DNA from: Desulfuromonadaceae bacterium
Lineage (GTDB): Bacteria; Desulfobacterota; Desulfuromonadia; Desulfuromonadales; Geopsychrobacteraceae
Length of the DNA stretch: 8,220 bases
Assembly (NCBI GenBank): GCA_013138655.1
Contig: WTCI01000305.1
Coordinates: 1 to 8,220, forward strand
Direction of reading: 5' to 3'
Shown in pieces: positions 1 through 5,698 of this stretch; position 1 is the first letter of the stretch, and each line of letters starts with the position of its first letter. The notes under the pieces were generated by a model, which was not told the DNA's origin, searched no databases, and saw only the letters and a program-made list of their open reading frames with translations. Both the position numbers and the translations under genes were made by a program.

Positions 1-228
1 GATCTCCAGCAGGGTGGTTGCGGTTGCTTCTGCATGCTCCTCTTGCCGCGACATCAGTGTGGTCGGCCCTTTCTGACTGATATGGAACTGCACGCTTTCT
101 TTCAGCAGACATTGTTGCTGATTGACCGGCCCGCCGTCAATGCAGACTCCTGAAGAAAGTATAATGGCCAAACGCCGGGATGCCACACTGGATGGAATAA
201 AAAGACAGCGGTGTGCTTCGAATGGCAC
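1..228 (-). CDS. Doubtful partial reading frame, unknown product, runs off the left edge
   Basis: On the minus strand a frame is open from a GTG at 228 to the left edge (76 codons). It reads MPFEAHRCLF..., then IDGGPVNQQCLLKESVQFHI, and ends ...EATATTLLEI at the edge. I do not recognise the product and see no motif, signal peptide or membrane segment. No convincing Shine-Dalgarno sequence lies in front of the GTG. An AGGAG at about 147-151 lies inside the frame, but no ordinary in-frame start codon follows it closely; the next in-frame ATG is near position 54. The competing frames close within this stretch, which is the only argument for coding. It lies beside the REP-like cluster, which usually sits outside genes. 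It could be the N-terminus of a real gene whose body is to the left, or a chance open frame. Confidence 0.25.
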   Translation of the reverse strand, partial: MPFEAHRCLFIPSSVASRRLAIILSSGVCIDGGPVNQQQCLLKESVQFHISQKGPTTLMSRQEEHAEATATTLLEI

Positions 229-256
229 TAAGTTTAAGCACTTTCGTACGCTGGGA

Positions 257-458
257 GTAAAACCGGGACTGTCCCCAGGGTCATCGGGGGCTGTCCCGGC
301 TTTACGGTTATGAAATCTGTGGTGGTTCGCATCGCAAAAGCCTGGGACAGCCCCCACCCTTCGCCTTCGCTCAGGAGCCGGTGGGGACAGTCCCGGTTTT
401 GCTGGGAGCGTGCTACGAATCCTTAATCTAGCGCCATTCGGGGCTGTCCCGGCTTTAC
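257..458. repeat. Cluster of five REP-like palindromic units (GGGAC-GTCCC type)
   Basis: Five copies of a roughly 20-bp unit are visible. GTAAAACCGGGACTGTCCCC lies at 257-276, and its inverted partner GGGGGCTGTCCCGGCTTTAC lies at 286-305, so the two can fold into a hairpin with a 9-nt loop. A second inverted pair is 334-357 (GCAAAAGCCTGGGACAGCCC...) with 381-402 (GTGGGGACAGTCCCGG...), separated by 23 nt. A fifth, single unit lies at 439-458 (CGGGGCTGTCCCGGCTTTAC). Each unit also holds a small internal palindrome around GGGAC/GTCCC. Paired, oppositely oriented extragenic palindromes like these are typical of REP/BIME elements moved by RAYT transposases, and a RAYT tail is present at the right edge of this window. 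The link between the two is inferred; the repeats themselves are directly visible. Confidence 0.75.
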
Positions 459-626
459 CGCGTAGTTTTACCAAGTAGACGGATTTTTCCTGAAACCGTC
501 TGCCAAGTTACAAAACCACCCCGTCAGATTTGCATCTTTGCCGTTTGTGCGTCACTATTTATTGAAGAAACTTCCGCAGATTTTCCCCGGCAGATTCACC
601 AACAAAGGAGAAAGGAACCCACAGCA
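459..626. other. Upstream region of the RNase Z-like gene
   Basis: This stretch separates the REP-like cluster from the GTG start at 627. It contains a small inverted repeat, AGACGG (477-482) with CCGTCT (496-501), whose 13-nt loop is T-rich at its left side. It also has a purine-rich ribosome-binding region, AAAGGAGAAAGGA at 604-616, ahead of the next gene. I cannot pick out a convincing promoter. Confidence 0.4.
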
Positions 627-1742
627 GTGACCGTCCGCTTTCCTTTTCGCAACTTGGAACCGACCTTCTTTGCCGGGCTGTTTGATGACCCGCTGCTGCT
701 GGTGCGAGTTCGCCCGGCCGGCAGCAACCTGCTGTTTGACTGTGGCCAGGTTCATCATGTGGCCAAGAGGGTGCTGACCGCACTCGATACGCTGTTCATC
801 AGCCACACTCACATGGACCACTGGATGGGGATCGACAGCGTCATCCGCCAGCTGCACGCATCGCCGAAAACCATCGACCTGTTCGGCCCGCCCGGATTGG
901 CCGACAAACTGCAGCACAAGCTGTCCGGTTACGACTGGAACCTGGCCGATGATTACTGGGGCAACTTTCGCGTCCACGAGATTTATCCCGACAAAATCGA
1001 CCGCTGCCTGTTCAGCGGTCCGGAAAGTTTCCGTCGTCAGCCGCTCGACGGCCACCGCCGCGACGACCGGATCATCTATCGCACCCCGCACCTGCAGGTT
1101 GCGGCGGAAACCTGTGAACATCGGGTTGCCAGCCTGATCTTCCGCATCGATGAACAACCGACCTTCCTGATCGACACCGAGCGCCTGCAGCAGCTGAACC
1201 TGGTGCCCGGCCCCTGGCTGGGGCAGTTGAAACGCCGCTTCTTTCGCGAGGCTGGTGAACAGGCTGAACTGAAGGTGTTAAAGCGGGAAGCTGGAGAAAT
1301 AAGGGAGGTGAGCGTCGCAGACCCGGATGGACTGATCCGGCAGCTGCAACGCCCGCAGCAGCAGGCGTCGATCGGCTACGTCAGCGATGTGGGTTTCACG
1401 GCGGAAAACAAGGAGCGGATTTGTGAATTGATGCAGGGAGTCGACCTGCTGCTCTGTGAATGTACCTTCCTGCGGGCAGCGAAAGAGAAGGCCCGCACCT
1501 CCTATCACCTCTGCACCGACGATATCAACCAACTGCTGGTGGAACTGCGCCCACGCTTTTTCCTGCCGATGCACCTGTCAAAAACCTATAGCCGCCGCAC
1601 CGGCGAACTCTACCGGGAACTGTCCCCGCCCGCCGGGACTGAAATCCTGCAGATCCCTCCGCAGCTCACTCCCCGCCCGCTGCAAACCAGAGAGATAGCT
1701 TGGCAGCGCTATGGAATTCCGCTTGAAAATCAGATCACCTGA
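627..1742 (+). CDS. RNase Z-like metallo-beta-lactamase-fold hydrolase
   Basis: The 371-residue protein is a metallo-beta-lactamase-fold hydrolase of the RNase Z-like group. The dizinc motif is complete: SHTHMDH gives H60, H62, D64 and H65. H165 (CEHRVASLIFRI) matches the third motif, D254 (GYVSDVG) the bridging aspartate, and H316 (LPMHLSK) the last ligand. CECTF at 277-281 corresponds to the HEAT loop of RNase Z, and H294 (SYHLCTDD) to the HST loop. All metal ligands are therefore present, so a working phosphodiesterase-type enzyme is likely. The role may be tRNA 3'-end processing or another nucleic-acid or small-molecule hydrolysis. At 371 aa it is longer than typical bacterial RNase Z (about 300), with extra sequence around 185-245. 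The GTG start is chosen for the AAAGGAGAAAGGA upstream. It is probably cytoplasmic and appears monocistronic. The true substrate is unknown. Confidence 0.88.
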   Translation: MTVRFPFRNLEPTFFAGLFDDPLLLVRVRPAGSNLLFDCGQVHHVAKRVLTALDTLFISHTHMDHWMGIDSVIRQLHASPKTIDLFGPPGLADKLQHKLSGYDWNLADDYWGNFRVHEIYPDKIDRCLFSGPESFRRQPLDGHRRDDRIIYRTPHLQVAAETCEHRVASLIFRIDEQPTFLIDTERLQQLNLVPGPWLGQLKRRFFREAGEQAELKVLKREAGEIREVSVADPDGLIRQLQRPQQQASIGYVSDVGFTAENKERICELMQGVDLLLCECTFLRAAKEKARTSYHLCTDDINQLLVELRPRFFLPMHLSKTYSRRTGELYRELSPPAGTEILQIPPQLTPRPLQTREIAWQRYGIPLENQIT

Positions 1743-1758
1743 ATTCAAGTGATAAGTG

Positions 1759-1937
1759 ATAAGTGCATGACCCATTAGATTTTTCACGCATACGCCAGTG
1801 AGTTCTTCAAAAAATTCATAGGGTGTTTTATAATCCAGGCCACTGCGATTAAATCTGTTTGAAAAACGCAATTTAATGGAGCTATTTGTCCCGCCAGATG
1901 AAGATATGCCTATTGAATCCGGGCAGTTAGCACTTAT
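1759..1937 (-). mobile_element. Deleted insertion-sequence remnant with short inverted ends
   Basis: The segment begins with ATAAGTGC (1759-1766) and ends with its exact reverse complement GCACTTAT (1930-1937). The similarity continues weakly inward (ATAAGTGC-ATGACCC against ATAAGTGCTAACTGCCC read from the right end). Inside, the minus strand encodes a transposase-like tail. Together this looks like an internally deleted IS, keeping both ends and the last part of its transposase. The short 7-bp tandem GTGATAA GTGATAA lies at the left boundary (1750-1763). The family is not certain. Only 8 bp of the ends match exactly, so the boundaries are tentative. Confidence 0.4.
1779..1862 (-). pseudogene. 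Fragment of a DDE/integrase-core transposase C-terminus
   Basis: The minus strand reads SNRFNRSGLDYKTPYEFFEE followed by LTGVCVKN. The pattern 'R-x-x-LDYKTPYE-h-F' is the familiar end of integrase-core transposases (IS30, IS3 and IS481 types all have an RP..LgYkTPxE.. tail). No catalytic DDE residues and no N-terminus remain, so it cannot be functional. The same frame runs on toward the RNase Z-like gene only because no stop intervenes, and that extension is not protein-like. It sits within the segment bounded by the ATAAGTGC inverted ends. The family assignment is a guess from one motif. Confidence 0.5.
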
Positions 1938-1976
1938 TTGAAACTGTGGGACAGCAGTGATGAAATGGAGAAAAAG

Positions 1977-2399
1977 ATGCCTGATCGAAAAAAACATATC
2001 CTAGTAATAGGGGGATCATTTTTAAGTGGTTCAGGACTTTTAGTTTTTTTATCATTTATTCAGAAATGCTTTGCAGGATTCAATCCATTCATGCTGAAGG
2101 GATATTATATTCCATTTCTATTTGGAGGCGTATCAGGTGCTATTCTGGGAACATACATTGTCAAAGTTAAAAAACTTAACGCAACACTTCGGCAACGTGT
2201 AAATGGACTGGAAAGCTTTTTGCCAATTTGCTCGAACTGCAAAAAAATAAGAAAGCCAGATTCTGACCCGTATAAAATGGATTCTTGGGAGCAAATTGAG
2301 TCGTATATTTCTGACAAAACATCATCTCAATTTTCGCATAGTATTTGTCCCGAATGCATGAAGACATTATATGGCGGTATCCTTAATAAGGATCATTGA
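1977..2399 (+). CDS. Small membrane protein with C-terminal CxxC...CxxC domain
   Basis: The 140-residue protein has two hydrophobic segments (about 7-30 and 43-64), then a short hydrophilic, possibly coiled linker (65-80). Its C-terminal domain reads LPICSNCKKIR (82-92), WEQIESYIS (104-112) and FSHSICPECMKTLYG (119-133). Cysteines 85, 88, 124 and 127 form two CxxC pairs, with H121 beside the second. This module is known as a tail on PAS histidine kinases, response regulators and related sensors in deltaproteobacteria, where it presumably binds a metal. Here it stands on a membrane anchor with no kinase or receiver domain. I chose ATG 1977 because GGAG at 1967-1970 is well spaced; ATG 1965 or TTG 1938 would add residues with no better ribosome-binding site. 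The gene is AT-rich compared with its neighbours and follows an IS remnant, suggesting transfer. Function unknown; it may be a redox or metal sensor. Confidence 0.72.
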   Translation: MPDRKKHILVIGGSFLSGSGLLVFLSFIQKCFAGFNPFMLKGYYIPFLFGGVSGAILGTYIVKVKKLNATLRQRVNGLESFLPICSNCKKIRKPDSDPYKMDSWEQIESYISDKTSSQFSHSICPECMKTLYGGILNKDH

Positions 2400-2430
2400 A
2401 TTTGTCATCTACCCATAAGGATTGCGCAAC

Positions 2431-2542
2431 GGGGCACGTGACGCAGTTGGTTTATTGCTTTATGGCCTGTTCAATCCCTGTCTTCAGCTTTCGATCCGTC
2501 GCTATGATTTTCTCCCCTCTTTATACCCCTCGTCCCCTTATG
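2431..2542. repeat. Degenerate repeat, copy 1 (matches 7137-7245)
   Basis: The left end GGGGCACGTGACGCAGTT (2431-2448) matches 7137-7154 at 16 of 18 positions. The right end CTCGTCCCCTTATG (2529-2542) matches 7232-7245 exactly. The two copies have the same order, orientation and nearly the same length (112 and 109 bp), but their middles do not align by eye. This may be a decayed mobile element with conserved ends, or an unlucky pair of chance matches. Confidence 0.35.
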
Positions 2543-2560
2543 CCCCCCGATTTATAAAAG

Positions 2561-2580
2561 TTCAGATCGGTTCAGATCGG
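2561..2580 (+). repeat. Tandem 10-bp direct repeat TTCAGATCGG x2
   Basis: TTCAGATCGG occurs twice head to tail at 2561-2570 and 2571-2580, about 50 bp upstream of the second TTGACA element of the lactate promoter. A 10-bp period places the copies on the same face of the helix, as expected for cooperative binding of a regulator just upstream of a promoter. No regulator can be named. A replication-slippage duplication is the simple alternative. Confidence 0.6.
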
Positions 2581-2627
2581 TGTTTGCCCTGAATATATCG
2601 TTTGACAAGGAAACGACGTTTTTATTC

Positions 2628-2659
2628 TTGACACCAATGCGCTAGGCAATTAGTTTAAT
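2628..2659 (+). promoter_or_regulatory. Probable sigma70-type promoter of the lactate operon
   Basis: A perfect -35 TTGACA lies at 2628-2633. With a 17-bp spacer the -10 would be TAGTTT (2651-2656), a weak match; with a 20-bp spacer it would be TTTAAT (2654-2659), a better match at a poor distance. Another TTGACA at 2602-2607 has no good -10 partner. The operator at 2657-2673 overlaps the end of the -10 region and the expected start of transcription, which supports this placement. Confidence 0.45.
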
Positions 2660-2673
2660 TGGTAAGACCAATT
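2657..2673. promoter_or_regulatory. GntR/FadR-family (LldR/PdhR-type) operator palindrome
   Basis: AATTGGTAAGACCAATT is a perfect 7-3-7 palindrome. Its core TTGGT-N3-ACCAA matches the known binding sites of FadR-subfamily GntR regulators such as PdhR and the lactate-responsive LldR. It lies between the -35 element and the ribosome-binding site of lutC, where bound repressor would block initiation. Lactate would be expected to release it, as in E. coli lldPRD. The regulator gene itself is not in the window. Confidence 0.75.
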
Positions 2674-2688
2674 TACAGGAAGGGTCCT

Positions 2689-3252
2689 ATGGTTACTGAA
2701 CAATTAATCGAGAAATTCAGCACCGCCGCTCGCAATGTCGGCACGGAAGTCTGCCAGTTTGAGACTTTAGCTGCAGCAGCAGAGTATGTTGCCGCACATC
2801 TTTCCGGGGTGCTTCTGGTTCCGTCATTTGCGTCTGGCGTCCGCCACCAGCTCTCTGAGACATTGACAAAGGTTGGTATAAGCGTGGAAGAGACGCTCTC
2901 GCGCGAGACGGCACCACAAGCCCAGGCGGGTATCACCGGGGTCAATTTTGCCATGGCTGATACCGGGACTCTGGCACTGGAGAGTACTGCCGAAGATATT
3001 CGTCTGGCGACCACTTTGCCTGAGATTCAGTTTGCCCTACTTGATCCGCAGAAGATTCTTGTCGACGGCCTTGCCGCGGTCGAGCCGATGCGGCAGCTAC
3101 ATCAGCGTGATCCGCGCAACTATATCGCTTATGTCACCGGCCCCAGTCGCACCGCTGATATCGAGCGGGTGCTGACCATTGGTGTGCATGGCCCCAAGCA
3201 GTTGCACGTTCTGCTGGTGCCGAAGCTGTCAAGTGATCTGCTGGAAATGTAA
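2689..3252 (+). CDS. lutC: LutC/YkgG-type LUD-domain subunit of L-lactate dehydrogenase
   Basis: The 187-residue protein is a LUD-domain lactate-utilisation subunit (LutC/YkgG/LldG family) at full family length. The characteristic motifs appear in order: GITGVNFAMADTGTLAL at 81-97, RLATTLPEIQFALL at 105-118, and YVTGPSRTADIERVL...GVHGPKQLHVLLV at 148-177. It acts with LutA and LutB in oxidising L-lactate to pyruvate, with electrons going on toward the quinone pool. The start ATG at 2689 is set by AGGAAGGG at 2677-2684; the frame extends upstream to 2659 only through the operator, so that start is unlikely. The stop overlaps the Shine-Dalgarno of the next gene, so the two are a translationally linked operon. 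A lactate-responsive operator sits just in front. The product is probably cytoplasmic or membrane-peripheral. Confidence 0.93.
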   Translation: MVTEQLIEKFSTAARNVGTEVCQFETLAAAAEYVAAHLSGVLLVPSFASGVRHQLSETLTKVGISVEETLSRETAPQAQAGITGVNFAMADTGTLALESTAEDIRLATTLPEIQFALLDPQKILVDGLAAVEPMRQLHQRDPRNYIAYVTGPSRTADIERVLTIGVHGPKQLHVLLVPKLSSDLLEM

Positions 3253-3256
3253 GGAG
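3250..3256 (+). promoter_or_regulatory. Ribosome-binding site overlapping the lutC stop codon
   Basis: TAAGGAG contains the lutC stop codon (TAA, 3250-3252) and the Shine-Dalgarno AAGGAG (3251-3256) for the ATG at 3264. The arrangement favours re-initiation and balanced production of the two subunits. Confidence 0.8.
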
Positions 3257-3263
3257 CGATCGG

Positions 3264-5420
3264 ATGAATAAACAGCGCAATAAGGATTATCGCCAGCGGA
3301 TCGACAAGGCTCTCGCCACACCGAAACTACAGGATGCCCTGCACAAGTTTGGTGACGCCTACATGGCCTCGCGTGACAATGCCTTTGCTGGGCACGATTT
3401 TGAAGCGATGCGGCAGGAGATTGCAGCGATGAAGGATGGTGTGCGCGAAAAGCATACCGAGCTGTTGCAGCAGTTTATTCAGAATGCGAAAAGCGCCGGA
3501 ACAACCATCTATCTGGCGAAAACCGCCGAAGATGCCAATAATTATATTGCTGAACTGGCGAAAAAGAAGGGTGCCAAGCTGGCGGTGAAGAGTAAAAGTA
3601 TGGCCAGCGAGGAAACGCACCTGAACGTTGCGCTGGAAAAAGCCGGAACCCGTGCTCTGGAAACCGACCTGGGTGAGTGGATCATCCAACTGGCCGGGCA
3701 GCGTCCCAGTCACATGGTGCTGCCGGCGATTCACATGTTTAAGGAAGATGTTGCCGAGCTGTTCAGCAAGCAGACCGGCAGGCAAGAACCAGCCGAGATT
3801 GAGCATCTGGTGCAGGTTGCCCGTGAACAGTTGCGTCAAGGGTACTTGGATGCGGAAATCGGTATCACCGGTGCCAACATCGCAGTCGCCGAAACCGGCG
3901 GCATCGCCCTGGTCACCAACGAAGGAAATGCACGTCTGGTTTCAACCCTGCCGAAGGTGCATGTGGTACTGGTCGGGATTGAAAAGCTGGTGCCGACGCT
4001 TGAGGATGCCGCCAAGATCATCCGGATGCTGCCGAAAAATGCGACCGGTCAGCTGCTAACCTCTTATGTCACCTGGATACGCGGCGCGGTTCCTTGTGCC
4101 GACGAGGAGAAAGAACTACACATCGTGCTGCTCGACAATGGCCGCAGCGCTCTGGCCGAATCACCCCAGTGTCAGGATGCCTTACGCTGTATTCGCTGCG
4201 GTGCCTGTGCCAACGTTTGTCCGGTTTACCAGACTGTCGGTGGGCATGTTTTCGGTCATATCTACATCGGCGCCATCGGTATCATTCTGACGGCTTTTTT
4301 CCACGGCCTCGACAATGCTGCCGAGATCGTTCGCGCCTGTATCGGTTGTCGTTCCTGTGTCTCGATTTGCCCGAGTAATATCGATCTGGAAAAGATTATT
4401 CTCTCCTTACGTGAGACCATCGGCGAAGAGGAGGGGATCGGCGCCGGGAAGACACTGGTGTTCCGCAAGGTGATGCGTAATCGCAAGCTGTTCCACAGTC
4501 TGCTTCGCGCCGCGAGTCTGCTGCAGAAGCCGGTCACCAGGGGGGAGCGGACCATCCGCCACCTGCCGCTGTTCTTCTCTCCGTTGACCGAGTGGCGCAC
4601 CCTGCCGGCGGTGGCCGACAAACCGTTGCGGGATGTCTTTTCCCAGCAACCGCAGCAGGTGGCAAAGCCGCGCTATCGGGTTGCCTTGTTCGGCGGCTGC
4701 GCCAATGATTTCCTCTACCCGGAGTTGGGCCTCGACCTGATTACAGTGATGAATGCCCTGGATGTTGAGGTTTACTATCCGCAGAAACAGAACTGTTGCG
4801 GGGTGCCCGCCCTCTACTCCGGGGACAAGGAGACTGCCGTCGAATTGGCCAAGCAGAATGTCGATGCCATGCTCGAAGGCAATCCTGATTTCGTGCTGAC
4901 CACTTGTCCGACCTGTACCATGGCACTGCAACGCGATTTCGTCGAACATCTCAAGGATAATCCGGCCTGGGCTGCCAAGGCGGAACAGCTTGCTGAAATT
5001 ACCATTGATGCCGCCGGATTCATCGTCAACCAGCTCGACGGTGCCGAGGTTTTTGCTGAACTGGCGAGCAGCGAAAAAGTGACCTACCACGATTCCTGTC
5101 ACCTTAAGCGGGGCGCCGGGGTCTGGAAAGAGCCGCGCCAACTGATCGAAACCGCCGGTCACGATCTGGTCGAGATGGCCCACGCCGATCGCTGCTGTGG
5201 GTTCGGTGGGTCTTACTCGCTGACCAGTCATCCTGATATCGCGAAGAATATCCTCAAGGACAAGCTGAACGATATTGCGGCAAGCGGTGCTTCCTGCGTG
5301 GCGATGGATTGCCCCGGTTGCATGATGCAGATCCGCGGCGGGCTGGAAAAAGAAGGTTCGCAGGTGCGCACCCAACACACCATCGAACTGCTGGCTGAAG
5401 CGTTGAGAAATAAAAAGTAA
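3264..5420 (+). CDS. Fused LutB-LutA iron-sulfur subunit of L-lactate dehydrogenase
   Basis: The 718-residue protein joins two normally separate lactate-oxidation subunits. Residues about 50-290 are a LUD domain (GITGANIAVAETGGIALVTN at 200-219, STLPKVHVVL at 227-236). Two 4Fe-4S motifs follow: C309, C312, C315, C319-P and C359, C362, C365, C369-P. Together these match LutB/LldF. Residues about 470-718 carry two cysteine-rich CCG domains as in LutA/LldE: C479, CCG 511-513, CPTC 548-551; and C612, CCG 644-646, CPGC 683-686. All expected cysteines are present. With LutC it should oxidise L-lactate to pyruvate at the inner face of the membrane. Fused proteins of this layout beside a LutC gene are known from Desulfovibrio (DVU3033/DVU3032). 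No lactate permease lies in the window. The start is fixed by AAGGAG; there is an 11-bp gap after lutC. Confidence 0.93.
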   Translation: MNKQRNKDYRQRIDKALATPKLQDALHKFGDAYMASRDNAFAGHDFEAMRQEIAAMKDGVREKHTELLQQFIQNAKSAGTTIYLAKTAEDANNYIAELAKKKGAKLAVKSKSMASEETHLNVALEKAGTRALETDLGEWIIQLAGQRPSHMVLPAIHMFKEDVAELFSKQTGRQEPAEIEHLVQVAREQLRQGYLDAEIGITGANIAVAETGGIALVTNEGNARLVSTLPKVHVVLVGIEKLVPTLEDAAKIIRMLPKNATGQLLTSYVTWIRGAVPCADEEKELHIVLLDNGRSALAESPQCQDALRCIRCGACANVCPVYQTVGGHVFGHIYIGAIGIILTAFFHGLDNAAEIVRACIGCRSCVSICPSNIDLEKIILSLRETIGEEEGIGAGKTLVFRKVMRNRKLFHSLLRAASLLQKPVTRGERTIRHLPLFFSPLTEWRTLPAVADKPLRDVFSQQPQQVAKPRYRVALFGGCANDFLYPELGLDLITVMNALDVEVYYPQKQNCCGVPALYSGDKETAVELAKQNVDAMLEGNPDFVLTTCPTCTMALQRDFVEHLKDNPAWAAKAEQLAEITIDAAGFIVNQLDGAEVFAELASSEKVTYHDSCHLKRGAGVWKEPRQLIETAGHDLVEMAHADRCCGFGGSYSLTSHPDIAKNILKDKLNDIAASGASCVAMDCPGCMMQIRGGLEKEGSQVRTQHTIELLAEALRNKK

Positions 5421-5463
5421 CAACCGGATTTACACGCGTGGATACTTCTCTCTCCCACGTATT

Positions 5464-5504
5464 TTGCCTCATCCTGGTCCTCCTCCCGGATGGGGTATTT
5501 TTTT
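5464..5504 (+). terminator. Rho-independent terminator of the lactate operon
   Basis: CCTCATCC (5467-5474) pairs with GGATGGGG (5488-5495), one pair being G-U. The helix can be lengthened by G-U and T-A pairs (5465-5466 with 5496-5497). Seven Ts follow at 5498-5504. It lies 44 bp past the lutBA stop on the same strand. A second, weaker hairpin CGTGG/CCACG lies just before it (5435-5455). Confidence 0.75.
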
Positions 5505-5698
5505 GGGATTTAAAGCTCAAGCAATAAAGGTCGGTTCCCGCTTGCGAAAGGGAAAGTGGCTGCCCACTGCCGGATGCACTTCATAGAGCATTCAACATTA
5601 TGCCCGCCCCTGATAAGGGTTATGCGGTCCTTATTTTTCAGCATATTCTGGTAACACCGGCATGAAGAGCCTCATGATTACAGCAAAGAGACAGACAA
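5505..5698. other. Gap between converging transcription units
   Basis: No gene is supported. There is a minor hairpin, TTCCC/GGGAA near 5534-5553. Nothing in it is a clear terminator for the minus-strand gene ending at 5699. Confidence 0.5.

Larger units (their letters stand above)
2400..2688. other. Intergenic region ahead of the lactate operon
   Basis: No gene is supported here. The first part (2431-2542) resembles another place in the window (see the degenerate repeat entries). On its minus strand a short open stretch ends ...IIATDRKLKTGIEQAIKQ and stops near 2454, but it is too short to call. The second part (2560-2688) holds the promoter elements, a tandem repeat and an operator listed separately. 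Confidence 0.6.

Noticed and set aside
122..313. Plus-strand frame of 63 codons running into the REP-like units.
   Set aside because: It ends inside the palindromic repeats and lacks homologous features.
257..458. Repeat cluster considered as a CRISPR array.
   Set aside because: Units alternate in orientation, spacing is irregular (9 to 36 bp) and no cas genes are present; it fits REP-like elements.
555..1157. Minus-strand open frame of 200 codons opposite the RNase Z-like gene.
   Set aside because: Antisense to the gene with complete zinc ligands; a high-GC artefact.
1578..1997. Minus-strand frame of 139 codons spanning the end of the RNase Z-like gene and the IS remnant.
   Set aside because: Only the middle (about 1779-1862) is transposase-like; the rest is antisense or spacer sequence.
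2651..2673. tRNA-like string AGTTTAATTGGTAAGACC resembling a D-arm.
   Set aside because: No acceptor, anticodon or T-arm follows; the palindrome is better explained as a GntR-type operator.
3327..3839. Minus-strand frame of 170 codons within the fused lactate subunit.
   Set aside because: Antisense shadow of the LUD domain.
4407..5423. Long minus-strand open frame (338 codons) opposite the lactate dehydrogenase gene.
   Set aside because: It lies antisense to a clear, complete iron-sulfur protein with intact motifs; its translation has no recognisable domain.
5534..5553. Hairpin TTCCC...GGGAA as a second terminator.
   Set aside because: Only a 5-bp stem with no T-run; likely chance.
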